From Mycolicibacterium aurum (lineage in GTDB: Bacteria > Actinomycetota > Actinomycetes > Mycobacteriales > Mycobacteriaceae), in the NCBI GenBank assembly GCA_900078775.1, contig LT549889.1, positions 1,674,001-1,738,000 of the forward strand: DNA of 64,000 nt. Reading direction: 5' to 3'. Below the pieces are notes generated by a model. It ran no database searches. It was given only the letters and a program-made list of their open reading frames with translations, and was not told the DNA's origin. Below, in pieces: positions 21,779-32,412 of this stretch. Made by a program: the position numbers and the translations under genes. The first letter of the stretch is position 1. Each line of letters starts with the position of its first letter.

Positions 21779-24700
21779 GTGGTTGATACACCTGTCACAG
21801 CGGTCGCCATCATCGGGATGGCGTGCCGATTGCCTGGCGGAATCGACTCCCCTGACCGAATGTGGCAGGCGTTGCTAGCCGGTCAGGACTTCGTCACCAC
21901 GATCCCGGAGAACCGCTGGGATGCCGATGAGTACTACGACCCGGAGCCCGGCGTGCCCGGCCGCTCGGTGTCCAAGTGGGGCGCCTTCCTCGACGACGTA
22001 GCCGGCTTCGACGCCGACTTCTTCGGTATCAGCGAGCGCGAGGCGACCGCCGTGGACCCGCAGCATCGCCTGCTGCTGGAGACCGCGTGGGAGGCCATCG
22101 AACACGCCGGCATCGACCCCGCCTCGCTGAAGGATTCGCGCACCGGCGTCTTCATGGGCATGACCGCCGGTGACTACCAGTTGGTCGCCGCGGACGCGCA
22201 CGCCATCGAGGGGCCCTACGGCTTCACCGGCAACAACTTCAGCCTGGCCTCCGGGCGCATCTCCTACCACCTCGGCGCCCGCGGTCCCGCCTACTCCGTC
22301 GACTCCGCCTGCTCCTCGGGCCTGCTCGCCCTGCACATCGGCGCGCGCAGCCTGCACGAGGGGGAGAGCGACCTGGTGCTCGCCGGCGGCGTCAACATCG
22401 TGCTGGAGCCGCGCAAGCTGTCCTCCGGTTCGGCGCAGGGCATGCTGTCGCCCACCGGACACTGCCACGCCTTCGACGAGGCCGCCGACGGCTTCGTGCC
22501 CGGCGAGGCCACCGGCGTCGTGCTGCTCAAGCGCCTCACCGACGCCGAGCGCGACGGCGACCGCATCCTCGCGGTGGTCCGCGGTACCGCGGCCAACCAG
22601 GACGGCCGCACCGTCAACATCGCCACCCCGTCCCGGGACGCCCAGGTCGCCGTCTACCAGCAGGCGCTGGCCGTGGGCGCGGTCGACCCGTCGACCGTCG
22701 GCTTGATCGAGGCGCACGGCACCGGCACCCCGGTCGGGGACCCGATCGAGTTCACCAGCCTCGCCGAGGTCTACGGCAGCGACCGGCCGGTGGCGCTGGG
22801 CTCCTCGAAGACCAACTTCGGCCACTCCCAGTCCGCGTCGGGCACCATCGGCCTGATCAAGAGCGTGCTCGCGCTGCAGCACGCCACCGTCCCGCCGAAC
22901 CTCCACTTCAACCGGCTGCCCGAGGAACTGGCCAAGGTCAAGACCGAGCTGTACGTCCCGACCGAGGCCGCCCCGTGGCCGGCCGGCGAGCATCCGCGCC
23001 GCGCCGCCGTCTCGGCCTACGGCCTGTCCGGCACGAACGTGCACGCGGTCATCGAAGAGGCCCCGGCGCCCGCCGCGGCGCCCGCCACCTCGGCCGCCGA
23101 GGGGCCGCACGTCTTCACCTTGTCCTCGACCTCTGCCGAGGGCCTGCGCGCCACCGCCGGCAAGCTGGCCGACTGGGTGGCCGACCGCGTCGACACCCTC
23201 GATCTACACGACTTGGCCTACACGCTGACCCGCCGCCGGGCGCACCGCCCGGTGCGCACCACCGTGGTGGCGCACGACCACGAGTCCCTCGTCGCGGCAC
23301 TGCGCGAGGTCGCCGACGGGGAGACCCCGTACCAGGGTGCGGTCGGCAAGGACGACCGCGGCCCGGTGTTCGTCTTCTCCGGGCAGGGCTCGCAGTGGGC
23401 GGCCATGGGTGCCGGCCTGCTGGCAGGTGAACCCGCGTTCGCGGCCGCGGTCGCCGAGATCGAGCCGCTGATCGCCGCCGAGTCCGGGTTCTCGGTCACC
23501 GAGGAACTGCAGTCCTCGGTCACCGTCACCGGCATCAACAAGGTGCAGCCGACCGTCTTCACCGTGCAGGTCGCTCTCGCCGCGACGCTGAAGGCCTATG
23601 GGGTCACCCCCGGCGCGGTCATCGGCCACTCGATGGGTGAGGTGGCCGCCGCGGTGGTCTCCGGCGTGCTGACGCTGGAGGACGGCGTCAAGGTGATCTG
23701 CCGCCGCTCCAACCTGATGGCCACCATCGCCGGTTCCGGCGCCATGGCCGCGGTCGAGCTGCCCGCCCAGCAGGTGCTCTCCGAACTGGCCGCCCGCGGT
23801 ATCAACGATGTGGTGCTGTCGGTGGTCGCCTCGCCGAAGTCGACCGTCGTCGGCGGCGCCAAGGAATCGATCCGCGAACTGATCGCCGATTGGGAGAGCC
23901 GCGACGTGATGGCCCGCGAGGTCGCTGTGGACGTGGCCTCGCACTCCCCGCAGGTGGATCCGATCCTGGACGATCTGGCCGATGCGCTGGAGGACCTCGA
24001 ACCCGCCGAGCCGAATGTCGACTACTACTCGGCCACCCTGTACGACCCGCGCGACATCGCCGACTACGACGCCGACTACTGGGTGGACAACCTGCGCCAC
24101 GCGGTGCGCTTCGCCGCCGCCGTGCAGGCCGCCCTGGAGGACGGCTACCGGGTGTTCGCCGAGCTGTCCCCGCATCCGCTGCTGACCCACGCCGTCGACC
24201 AGACGGCGAGCAGCCTGGACATCAACCACGCCGCGCTGGCCAGCGTGCGCCGCGAACAGGAACTGCCATACGGCCTGCGCGCCGTGCTGGCCGATCTGCA
24301 CAACGCCGGCGCCCGGATCGACTTCTCGGTGCTCTACCCGTCCGGCAACCTGGTCGACGCCCCGCTGCCGGCCTGGACGCACCGCGAGCTCATGCTGGTC
24401 CGCGACCCGCACGAGCTGGCCCCCGGTGGCGCCACCATCGCCGTGCACCCGCTGCTCGGCGCGCACGTACGGCTGCCCGAGGAGCCCGAGCGGCACGCCT
24501 GGCAGGCCGACGTCGGCACCGACACCCAGCCCTGGCTGGGCGATCACCAGGTGCACAACGTGGCCGCGCTGCCCGGCGCCGCCTACTGCGAGATGGCGCT
24601 GGCCGCCGCCCGCACCGTGCACGGTGACGCCGGCGAGGTGCACGACATCAGCTTCGACCAACTGCTGCTGCTCGAGGAGAGCACCGAGGTCTCGGCGACC

Positions 24701-27700
24701 GCGACCGTGCTGGGCGCCGGATCCGCGGACTTCGCGGTGGAGACCTACCAGCAGGGTGAGCAGATCAAGCGGGCCACCGCCACCCTGCGCGCCGACGAGG
24801 GTGCCGCGGCCGTCGTGCCCGCACCGGTCGACATCGACGCGGTCTTCGCCGCCCACCCGGTCCGGGTGGACGGTGCCGAGATGCGCGGCTGGTACAACCA
24901 GCGCGGCGTCCAGTACGGCCCGGCGTTCGCCGGCCTGGTGGCCGTCCACGTCAGCGAGGACTCCGGGACCCCGTCGGACTCGGTGCTTGCCGAGGTGGCG
25001 CTGCCCGGCTCGATCCGCTCCCAACAGGGCGCCTACGGGGTGCACCCGGCGCTGCTGGACGCCTGCTTCCAGGCCGTCGGCGCGCACCCGGTGCTGCGCA
25101 GCGACGCCACCGGCACGCTGATGCTGCCGCTCGGCGTCCGCCGGTTGCGGGCCTACGGATCCACCCGTAACGCGCACTACTGCCACGCCCGGATCGTCAG
25201 CGTGTCCGCGGCCGCCGTCGAGGTGGACCTCGACCTGCTGGACGAGAACGGCGCGGTACTGCTCGCGGTCAGCGGACTGCGGGTCGGCACCGGTGTCTCG
25301 GACAGCGGTCAGCGCGACCGCACCTTCAACGACCGGCTGCTGACCATCGAGTGGCGCCAGCAGGAGCTGCCCGAGGTCGACTACCACGACGCCGGCCGCT
25401 GGCTGCTGATCAGCACCTCCGACGCCACCGATCTGCTGGCCACCAAGCTGGCCGACGCACTCAAGAGCCACGAGGTCGACGTCACCACCATGGTGTGGCC
25501 GCAGCACTCCGACCACGAGGCCCACGCGGCGCGGCTGCGGGACCAACTGGCCGCCCAGCCGTTCAGCGATGTTCTGGTGGTCACCCCGCCCCGGCACGGC
25601 GTCACCGACGAGCAGTCCGGGGTACGCGGCGGCGACAACGTCCGTCTGCTGGTGAAGATCGCCCGCGAGCTGCCCGAGACGCCGGGGGAGTCCCCGCATC
25701 TGCACGTGCTGACCCGCAACGCCCAGACGGTGCTGCCGGAGGATTCGGCGAACCTCGACGAGGCCGGCCTGCGCGGTCTGGTGCGGGTGATCGCCACCGA
25801 GTACCCGCAGCTGGCGGCCAGCCAGATCGATGTGGACGACTACACCGACCCGGCGCAGATCGCGGCCCACCTGGTGTCCGGTTCGGACGAGGACGAGACC
25901 GCCTGGCGGTCCAGCCTCTGGTACGTCGCCCGCCTGGTGCCCGGACCGCTGCGTCCCGAGGAACGGCGCACCGCCGTGGTCAACCCGGCCCGGGAGGGCA
26001 TGCGGCTGCAGATCCGCACACCCGGTGACATCCAGTCCCTGGAACTGGCTGCCTTCGAGCGGGTCGCCCCCGGCCCCGGCCAGATCGAGGTGTCGGTCAC
26101 CGCGTCCAACCTGAACTTCGCCGATGTGCTGGTGGCGTTCGGCCGGTACCCGAGCTTCGAGGGCCGGATGCCCAAGCTGGGTGCCGATTTCGCCGGTGTC
26201 GTCACCGCGGTCGGACCGGGCGTGACCAACCACAAGATCGGCGACCGGGTCGGCGGCATCTCCGCCGACGGCGCCTGGGCGACGTTTGTGACCTGCGACG
26301 CCAACCTGGCCGTGACGCTGCCGCCGGGGCTGCCCACCAACCGGGCCGCCGCAGTGCCCAGCGCCCATGCCACCGCCTGGTACAGCCTGCACGATCTGGC
26401 CCGCATCGCGGCCGGTGACAAGGTGCTCATCCACTCCGCCACCGGCGGTGTGGGGCAGGCGGCGGTGGCCATCGCGCGAGCCGCCGGTGCCGAGATCTAC
26501 GCCACCGCGGGTAGCGAGGCTCGTCGAGAGCTGTTGCGTGGCATGGGAATCGAGCACGTCTACGATTCGCGCAGCACCCAGTTCGCCGAGCAGATCCGCC
26601 GGGACACCGACGGCTACGGCGTGGACATCGTGCTGAACTCGCTGACCGGTGCCGCCCAGCGGGCCGGCCTGGAACTGCTGTCCTTCGGCGGCCGGTTCGT
26701 CGAGATCGGCAAGCGCGACATCTACGGGGACACCCGGATGGGCCTGTTCCCGTTCCGGCGCAACCTGTCCTTCTACGCTGTCGACCTCGCGCTGCTGTCG
26801 CTGACCGACTCCGACACCCTGCGGCGCCTGCTGGAGGTCTGCTACCAGCAGATCGCCGACGGCGTGCTGCCGCTGCCGGAGACCACGCACTACCCGTTGC
26901 AGGACGGTGCCACCGCCATCCGGGTGATGGGCGCGGCCGAGCACACCGGCAAGCTGGTGCTCGACATCCCGCACGGCGGGCAGATCAACGCGGTGGTGCC
27001 GCCCGCCGAAGCGCGGGTGGCACGGTCCGATTCCGCCTACGTCGTCACCGGCGGTCTGGGCGGGCTGGGCCTGTTCCTGGCCGAGAAGCTCGCCGGGTCC
27101 GGCGCCGGCCGGATCATCCTCAACGGCCGGTCTGCCCCGTCGGCCGCGGCCAAGGACGTCATCGAGCGGATCCGCCGGTCCGGCACCGAGGTCGAGGTCG
27201 AGCTGGGCGATATCGCCGAGCCCGAAACCGCCGACCGGCTGGTGGTCGCGGCCTGCGCGACCGGGCTGCCGCTGCGCGGTGTGCTGCACGGCGCCGCCGT
27301 GGTCGAGGACGCCGCACTGCCCAACATCACCGACGAACTCGTCGAGCGGGACTGGGCGCCCAAGGTCTACGGCGCGCTGAACCTGCACCGGGCCACCGCC
27401 CGACAGACGCTGGACTGGTTCTGCGTGTTCTCCTCGGCGGCCGCGCTGGTCGGTTCACCGGGGCAGGGCGCCTACGCGGCGGCCAACAGCTGGCTGGACG
27501 CGTTCACGCACTGGCGCCGCAGCCAGGGCCTTCCCAGCACGGCGATGGCCTGGGGCCCGTGGGCCGAGATCGGTGCGGGCGCGGCGATGGCCGAGAACAG
27601 CGATGCGGCCATCGAGCCCGAAGAGGGCGCCTTTGCATTCGAGATGCTGCTGCGGCACGATCGTGCCTACAGCGGTTACGCGCCCGTGGTGGGAACACCG

Positions 27701-28057
27701 TGGCTGGCGGCTTTCGCCCAGACGAGCAAGTTCGCCGAGGCGTTCCAGTCGTCGGGGCAGCGCAACACCGGCAGCGCGTTCCTCGCCGAGCTGAACGAGC
27801 TGCCGCGGGACGAGTGGCCGGCACGGATGCGCAGGATGATCTCCGAGCAGATCAGCATGATCCTGCGCCGGGCGGTCGATCCGGACCGTCCGCTCGCCGA
27901 GTACGGTCTGGACTCGCTGGGCACGCTGGAAGTACGCACCCGCATCGAAGCGGAGACAGGTATTCGTATCGGATCGACAGATATTTCCACCATCAGGGCG
28001 CTCGCCGATCGCTTGTGCGATGTGCTGGACCCTTCCGAAGTATCGGTTCCGTCATGA
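21779..28057 (+). CDS. pks5: mycocerosic-acid-synthase-type iterative polyketide synthase (Pks5-like)
   Basis: A 2092-residue type I PKS with the fully reducing MAS layout. KS is at about 5-430 (Cys178 in [26 protein letters not shown]), AT at about 530-830 (Ser618 in GHSMGE, and VASHS where methylmalonyl-specific AT domains have xASH), DH at about 890-1170 (His923 in GDHQVH), ER at about 1418-1730 (HSATGGVGQ), KR at about 1750-1930 ([10 protein letters not shown]), and ACP near 2010-2080 (Ser2046 in LDSLG). It should extend a starter acyl chain with methylmalonyl units to multimethyl-branched fatty acids. Its position beside PapA and FAAL genes between lipL and ileS matches pks5. It starts at GTG 21779. 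There is no terminal thioesterase, as in MAS enzymes, where PapA proteins offload the chain. Confidence 0.95.
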   Translation: MVDTPVTAVAIIGMACRLPGGIDSPDRMWQALLAGQDFVTTIPENRWDADEYYDPEPGVPGRSVSKWGAFLDDVAGFDADFFGISEREATAVDPQHRLLLETAWEAIEHAGIDPASLKDSRTGVFMGMTAGDYQLVAADAHAIEGPYGFTGNNFSLASGRISYHLGARGPAYSVDSACSSGLLALHIGARSLHEGESDLVLAGGVNIVLEPRKLSSGSAQGMLSPTGHCHAFDEAADGFVPGEATGVVLLKRLTDAERDGDRILAVVRGTAANQDGRTVNIATPSRDAQVAVYQQALAVGAVDPSTVGLIEAHGTGTPVGDPIEFTSLAEVYGSDRPVALGSSKTNFGHSQSASGTIGLIKSVLALQHATVPPNLHFNRLPEELAKVKTELYVPTEAAPWPAGEHPRRAAVSAYGLSGTNVHAVIEEAPAPAAAPATSAAEGPHVFTLSSTSAEGLRATAGKLADWVADRVDTLDLHDLAYTLTRRRAHRPVRTTVVAHDHESLVAALREVADGETPYQGAVGKDDRGPVFVFSGQGSQWAAMGAGLLAGEPAFAAAVAEIEPLIAAESGFSVTEELQSSVTVTGINKVQPTVFTVQVALAATLKAYGVTPGAVIGHSMGEVAAAVVSGVLTLEDGVKVICRRSNLMATIAGSGAMAAVELPAQQVLSELAARGINDVVLSVVASPKSTVVGGAKESIRELIADWESRDVMAREVAVDVASHSPQVDPILDDLADALEDLEPAEPNVDYYSATLYDPRDIADYDADYWVDNLRHAVRFAAAVQAALEDGYRVFAELSPHPLLTHAVDQTASSLDINHAALASVRREQELPYGLRAVLADLHNAGARIDFSVLYPSGNLVDAPLPAWTHRELMLVRDPHELAPGGATIAVHPLLGAHVRLPEEPERHAWQADVGTDTQPWLGDHQVHNVAALPGAAYCEMALAAARTVHGDAGEVHDISFDQLLLLEESTEVSATATVLGAGSADFAVETYQQGEQIKRATATLRADEGAAAVVPAPVDIDAVFAAHPVRVDGAEMRGWYNQRGVQYGPAFAGLVAVHVSEDSGTPSDSVLAEVALPGSIRSQQGAYGVHPALLDACFQAVGAHPVLRSDATGTLMLPLGVRRLRAYGSTRNAHYCHARIVSVSAAAVEVDLDLLDENGAVLLAVSGLRVGTGVSDSGQRDRTFNDRLLTIEWRQQELPEVDYHDAGRWLLISTSDATDLLATKLADALKSHEVDVTTMVWPQHSDHEAHAARLRDQLAAQPFSDVLVVTPPRHGVTDEQSGVRGGDNVRLLVKIARELPETPGESPHLHVLTRNAQTVLPEDSANLDEAGLRGLVRVIATEYPQLAASQIDVDDYTDPAQIAAHLVSGSDEDETAWRSSLWYVARLVPGPLRPEERRTAVVNPAREGMRLQIRTPGDIQSLELAAFERVAPGPGQIEVSVTASNLNFADVLVAFGRYPSFEGRMPKLGADFAGVVTAVGPGVTNHKIGDRVGGISADGAWATFVTCDANLAVTLPPGLPTNRAAAVPSAHATAWYSLHDLARIAAGDKVLIHSATGGVGQAAVAIARAAGAEIYATAGSEARRELLRGMGIEHVYDSRSTQFAEQIRRDTDGYGVDIVLNSLTGAAQRAGLELLSFGGRFVEIGKRDIYGDTRMGLFPFRRNLSFYAVDLALLSLTDSDTLRRLLEVCYQQIADGVLPLPETTHYPLQDGATAIRVMGAAEHTGKLVLDIPHGGQINAVVPPAEARVARSDSAYVVTGGLGGLGLFLAEKLAGSGAGRIILNGRSAPSAAAKDVIERIRRSGTEVEVELGDIAEPETADRLVVAACATGLPLRGVLHGAAVVEDAALPNITDELVERDWAPKVYGALNLHRATARQTLDWFCVFSSAAALVGSPGQGAYAAANSWLDAFTHWRRSQGLPSTAMAWGPWAEIGAGAAMAENSDAAIEPEEGAFAFEMLLRHDRAYSGYAPVVGTPWLAAFAQTSKFAEAFQSSGQRNTGSAFLAELNELPRDEWPARMRRMISEQISMILRRAVDPDRPLAEYGLDSLGTLEVRTRIEAETGIRIGSTDISTIRALADRLCDVLDPSEVSVPS

Positions 28058-28118
28058 TCACGGGTTGCGCAACGGCGCACAATCCAGGGTCGGGCGTCGT
28101 CGAAGCAGGAGATGAATA

Positions 28119-29585
28119 GTGGTTGCGATGAAACCGATCCATGACTGGGTCGGCGAACCGGGTACGGTGATTTCCTGGCATCCCTCGCGGGCCACCCTCG
28201 CCAAGGTCAAGGAAGCGCCGGTCAGCGATGTCCCGGTGAGTTACCAGCAGGCTCAGCACCTGCTGGCCTACCGCAAGCACGAGTCGTCCGGCACCGACAT
28301 GGCCCGGCTCAACATCCCGTCCTGGGACATCCCGGGACGCTGCGATGTGCGCGCGATGACCCACGTCATCAACGCGTACCTGCGTCGCCACGACACCTTC
28401 CACAGCTGGTTCGAGTACGTCGGTGACGAGGCCGGCCCCGGCCTGGCCGACAAGATCGTCCGGCACACCGTGGCCAATCCGCGCGATATCAAGTTCACCG
28501 CCACCGAGCACGGTGAGATGACCGCCGACGAGTGGCGCGACCACATCCTGGCCACCGCGAGCCCCTGGGTGTGGGACTGCTTCCACATCGGGATCATCCA
28601 GCGCGAAGACCACTTCACGGTGTACATCAGCGTCGACCACGTGCACACCGACGCCATGTTCATGGGCTTGGCGTTCGTCGAGATCCACATGATGTACAAC
28701 ACGCTGGTCGAGGGCGCGGCCCCGCTGAAGCTGCCGGAGCCCGGCAGCTACGACACCTACTGCCGCGAGCAGCACGAGTACGTGTCCGGGCTGACCGCCG
28801 AATCCCCCGAGGTCAGCGGCTGGATCGACTTCCTGCAGCACAACGGTGGCACGCTGCCGACCTTCCCGCTGCCGCTCGGTGACCCGTCGGTGCCCTACTC
28901 CGGTGACGTCATCACCCTCCAGCTGCTGGACAAGGAGCAGGGCGACCGCTTCGAGCAGCTGTGCATCGCGGCCGGGGCCCGGTTCAGCGGCGGGGTGTTC
29001 GCCTGCGGTGCCCTCGCGCACGCCGCCATCACCGGCGACTCGACCTACCGGGTGATCACCCCGACCACCACCCGCCGCACCCCGGCGGAGTTCATGACCA
29101 CCGGTTGGTTCACCGGCCTGGTGCCGATCACCGTGCCGGTCGACGAGGACGAGTTCGGCGATATCGCGCGCGCCGCCCAGGAGTCGTTCGACGGCGGACT
29201 GGACCTGGCGCATGTGCCGGTCGAGCGGGTGCTCGAGCTGGGCGCCGAATCGCACGGCCTGCGGCCGCCGGACGCCGGTGTGCCGATGCTGTCCTACCTG
29301 GACGTCGGCCTGCTCTCACCCGGTGTGATCGCCGAGTGGCAGCGGCTCAACGGCACCATCTACAGCGATTCCCGTTCGGCCTATCAGGTCGGCATGTGGG
29401 TCAACCGGGTCGAGCAGGAGACCACCGTCACCGCGGCCTTCCCGAGCAACCCGATCGCCCGGGAGTCGGTGATGCGCTTCCTGCTGGCCATGAAGGCCGT
29501 GTACGTGGGAGTCGTCGAGGGACGCGACGTTGCCGCCGCGGCCATCGCCGCCGACACCGTCGGCCTGGACCTGAAGACGGCCTGA
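28119..29585 (+). CDS. papA: polyketide-associated acyltransferase (PapA family)
   Basis: A 488-residue PapA-type acyltransferase with the HxxxD motif intact as HVHTD (H174, D178). It should transfer the PKS product from the ACP to a glycolipid hydroxyl, as PapA3/PapA4/PapA5 relatives do. Condensation-fold landmarks are present: YLRRHDTFHSWF near 88-99, and VGMWVNRVEQE in the C-terminal half in the region of the DFGWG latch. GTG 28119 has AGGAG 7 nt upstream. ATG 28128 would leave a spacing of 16 nt, so GTG is preferred. It lies 61 nt after the PKS, in the same direction and probably on the same transcript. Confidence 0.92.
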   Translation: MVAMKPIHDWVGEPGTVISWHPSRATLAKVKEAPVSDVPVSYQQAQHLLAYRKHESSGTDMARLNIPSWDIPGRCDVRAMTHVINAYLRRHDTFHSWFEYVGDEAGPGLADKIVRHTVANPRDIKFTATEHGEMTADEWRDHILATASPWVWDCFHIGIIQREDHFTVYISVDHVHTDAMFMGLAFVEIHMMYNTLVEGAAPLKLPEPGSYDTYCREQHEYVSGLTAESPEVSGWIDFLQHNGGTLPTFPLPLGDPSVPYSGDVITLQLLDKEQGDRFEQLCIAAGARFSGGVFACGALAHAAITGDSTYRVITPTTTRRTPAEFMTTGWFTGLVPITVPVDEDEFGDIARAAQESFDGGLDLAHVPVERVLELGAESHGLRPPDAGVPMLSYLDVGLLSPGVIAEWQRLNGTIYSDSRSAYQVGMWVNRVEQETTVTAAFPSNPIARESVMRFLLAMKAVYVGVVEGRDVAAAAIAADTVGLDLKTA

Positions 29586-29617
29586 CCGCTGACGTTGGCA
29601 ACGGAGGTACCGCCGCG

Positions 29618-30982
29618 ATGACGCGTGCCGTCACACACCCCGCGCGGTTCGATGACCGGCTCGAATTCACCGATCAGGCGATGTTCCTGGGACTCCGGGC
29701 GACCGGCCAGGAAGCCGTCATGCAGGTCGTGTGGATCTACGAGCGCCCAGTCGACATGGATGCCGTCCGACGGTTCCACGACGGCCTCGGTTACGGCCTG
29801 TTCGGCCGCCGGATCGAGCGCTCGGCGCTGCCCTTCGGCCGGCACCGCTGGGTCTCGGCGCTGGGCCCGCAGCAGCCGTTGGACTTCGACGAACCACGGG
29901 ACCGCACCGAACTGGGCCGCTGGATCGACGAACGCGCGTCCATGCCCCTGGACCCCGAGTACGGTCCGGCCTGGCACGTCGGCGTGTTGGCGATGAAGGA
30001 CGGATCCACCGCGGTCAGCCTGGTGATCTCGCACTGCATCAGTGACGGTGGGGGCGCGCTGCTGAGCATGGTGAACGCCATCAAGGGCCGCCGCATCGAC
30101 TACGGCTACCCGGCGCCGGGTTCGCGCACCCGCGGTCAGGCGCTGCGTCAGGACCTGCGGGCCACCGTGCGCGGGCTGCCCGAGGTGGGCCGCACCCTGG
30201 TCGAAGCCGCCCGCCAGCTGACCCGCCGCCGCGACGAACTCACCGGGTCCGGCGCGGGCCTGCCGCCGGTGAGCGGCCCGGACCACCAGGTCTTCACCCC
30301 GTCGGCGACGGTCTGCGTGAACCTCGCGGACTGGGACCGTCGGGCCGCCGAACTCGGCGGCAACGGCCATTCGCTGGTCGCCGGCTTCGTGGCCAGGCTC
30401 GCCCAGCACATCGGTCGGGTCGGCCCGGACGGCATGGTCACCCTCAATGTGCCCCAGGGTGATCGTGACCCGGGCGATGACGACACCCGTGCCAATGCGG
30501 TGGTGCTGGTGAACCTGGCCATCGACCCGGTCAAGGTGACCACCGACCTGAGCGAGGCCCGCGCGGCGTTGCGGGAGGGGCTGCGCGCCGCCCGCGAGGT
30601 GCCCGACGAGAACCTGAAACTGCTGCCGTTGACGCCGTTCACCCCGAAAAAGGCGGTGCGCAAGATGGCCGATGTGGCCTTCGGTTTCTCCACCGAACTG
30701 CCGGTGTCGTGCTCCAACATGGGTGACGTCCCGCCGGAGTTGCCCTACATCGACGGCGAGGCGGCCGATCTGGTGTTCCTGCGCGGTATCGACCGGGTCG
30801 CCACCCGGCACGCCCTGGAACAGCGGTGCGGCCTGCTGACCGTGGTCGCCGGCCGGATCAACGGCACCGAGACACTGACTTTCGCCGCGTACGCGCCGGG
30901 TGCGGAGAACAGCACGGCCTGGCTGCGCGGTGAACTGGACAAGACGCTGGCGGACTTCGGTCTGTCCGGCGTGATCGAGTAG
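29618..30982 (+). CDS. WS/DGAT-like acyltransferase paralogue 1
   Basis: A 454-residue protein resembling wax ester synthase/diacylglycerol acyltransferases and other condensation-fold enzymes. The active motif reads SHCISDGG (H139, D143). The first His of the usual HHxxxDG is Ser, but the second, catalytic His is kept. It shares distinct blocks with the genes at 30997 and 34206: GRRIERSALPFGRHRWV near 62-76, the PLTPFTPKK segment near 330-338, and SCSNMGD near 366-372. The ATG has GGAGG 10 nt upstream. It follows papA by 32 nt and probably acylates the same glycolipid. Whether it accepts acyl-CoA or ACP-bound chains cannot be told. Confidence 0.85.
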   Translation: MTRAVTHPARFDDRLEFTDQAMFLGLRATGQEAVMQVVWIYERPVDMDAVRRFHDGLGYGLFGRRIERSALPFGRHRWVSALGPQQPLDFDEPRDRTELGRWIDERASMPLDPEYGPAWHVGVLAMKDGSTAVSLVISHCISDGGGALLSMVNAIKGRRIDYGYPAPGSRTRGQALRQDLRATVRGLPEVGRTLVEAARQLTRRRDELTGSGAGLPPVSGPDHQVFTPSATVCVNLADWDRRAAELGGNGHSLVAGFVARLAQHIGRVGPDGMVTLNVPQGDRDPGDDDTRANAVVLVNLAIDPVKVTTDLSEARAALREGLRAAREVPDENLKLLPLTPFTPKKAVRKMADVAFGFSTELPVSCSNMGDVPPELPYIDGEAADLVFLRGIDRVATRHALEQRCGLLTVVAGRINGTETLTFAAYAPGAENSTAWLRGELDKTLADFGLSGVIE

Positions 30983-30996
30983 CAAGGGGACGGGCT

Positions 30997-32352
30997 TTGA
31001 CGATCGACGATGTCGGAGTGGACAACCGGCTCACCCTGTGGGATGAAGCGCTGGTGCGGGCGAACCGGGCCACCGGCCGGGTCCAGCTCATCCAGTGCGT
31101 GTGGGTCTACGAACACCCGGTGAACATGGACGCGGTGCAGGAGTTCTACCGCAGCTTCGGCTACGGGATGGCCGGGCGTCGGGTGGAACGCTCCCCGCTG
31201 CCGTTCGGCCGTTACCGCTGGGTGTCCGCGCTCGGGCCGGCCGCGCCGCTGCAGGTCGACAACGACCCGTTGCCGCGGGCACAGATCAGCGACTGGGCCG
31301 ACCGGTTCGCCCAGATGCCGGTGGACCCGGAAACCGGGCCCGGCTGGCACATGGCGGTGCAGGCCGTCGAGGGCGGTGCCACCGCGATCTCGCTGGTGGG
31401 TTCGCACTGTCTGGGCGACGGGGTGGCCGCGCTGCTGGCGGTCGGTACCGCCGCGGCCGGGGCCAGGATCGACATCGGCTACCCGCCGCCGCTGTCGCGG
31501 CGCCGGCGCCGGGCCATCGTGGAGGATCTGCGCGAGACCGTGCGCGGGCTGCCCGAGATCGGCCGTGCGGCTCGCAAGGCGGTCAAGGTGCTGCGCGGCG
31601 GGGGTGATCAGGCCCCCCCGGTGCAGCCCAAAGCCGTTCGCGCCGTTGATAATCCAGACGAGCTCATCATCGTGCCGGCCATCACCGCCTACGTGGACCT
31701 GGCGGAATGGGACGCCCGTGCCGAAGCGCTGGGCGGTAACGGCTACTCCATGCTGGCCGGGTTCAGCGCCAAGCTGGGGGAGAAGATGGGCCGGCGCAAC
31801 CCGGACGGCAACATCTCCCTGCTGGTCGCCATCAGCGACCGCACCTCGGAGACCGACGTCCGCGCCAACGCCATGAAGCTGGTCAACGCGAAGGTCGATC
31901 CGTCCCGCATGACCGAGGATCTGGCGACCACGCGCGGCATCCTGCGGGACGCGCTGAAGTCGGCCAAGGACCAGCCCAACGAGATCCTCGAGCTGATGCC
32001 GCTGACCCCGCTGGTGCCCAAGCGACTGGTCAAGAAGGTCGCCGACATGATGATCGCCTCCGACGACATGCCGGTGGTGTGCTCCAACATGGGCGATCTG
32101 CCGCCCGTGCTGACCTGCGTGGACGGCACCGAGGCCGAATACACCGCGTTCTACGGCGTGGACCAGGCCACCCCGCGGGGTGAACTCGAGCACGGCGACG
32201 GTCAACTGGTCGTGGTTTCCGGCCGCCTCAGTGGCAAAATCATCATCGGCATCGTCGCCTACCAGTCGGGTGCTGAGAACTCGAAGTCGCGACTGCGCGA
32301 CCTCACCGCTGACACCTTGGCGGAATTCGACCTGACCGCTGTCTTCGTTTAA
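30997..32352 (+). CDS. WS/DGAT-like acyltransferase paralogue 2
   Basis: A 451-residue paralogue of the preceding protein with HCLGDG as catalytic motif (H137, D141) and the same GRRVERSPLPFGRYRWV and VCSNMGDLP blocks. The TTG start at 30997 has AAGGGGA 6 nt upstream and gives an N-terminus that aligns with the other paralogues. GTG 31018 is a possible alternative. It lies 14 nt after paralogue 1, so it is almost certainly co-transcribed. Likely the second acylation step of the same product (inference from co-localisation). Confidence 0.85.
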   Translation: MTIDDVGVDNRLTLWDEALVRANRATGRVQLIQCVWVYEHPVNMDAVQEFYRSFGYGMAGRRVERSPLPFGRYRWVSALGPAAPLQVDNDPLPRAQISDWADRFAQMPVDPETGPGWHMAVQAVEGGATAISLVGSHCLGDGVAALLAVGTAAAGARIDIGYPPPLSRRRRRAIVEDLRETVRGLPEIGRAARKAVKVLRGGGDQAPPVQPKAVRAVDNPDELIIVPAITAYVDLAEWDARAEALGGNGYSMLAGFSAKLGEKMGRRNPDGNISLLVAISDRTSETDVRANAMKLVNAKVDPSRMTEDLATTRGILRDALKSAKDQPNEILELMPLTPLVPKRLVKKVADMMIASDDMPVVCSNMGDLPPVLTCVDGTEAEYTAFYGVDQATPRGELEHGDGQLVVVSGRLSGKIIIGIVAYQSGAENSKSRLRDLTADTLAEFDLTAVFV

Positions 32353-32412
32353 TACTGCTTACCGATTGAGCGTGTTCTTGCAGAAGAACTGCTGAGAAAG
32401 GCACACCACCCG

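Noticed and set aside
23204..27388. 1394-codon open frame antisense to the PKS
   Set aside because: It has no homology I recognise, is dominated by Gly/Arg/His/Asp repeats typical of the antisense of GC-rich codons, and lies wholly inside an intact PKS.
28961..29617. 219-codon in-frame extension upstream of acyltransferase paralogue 1
   Set aside because: It overlaps papA in another frame and is Arg-rich. The ATG at 29618 has a good ribosome site and aligns with the paralogues.
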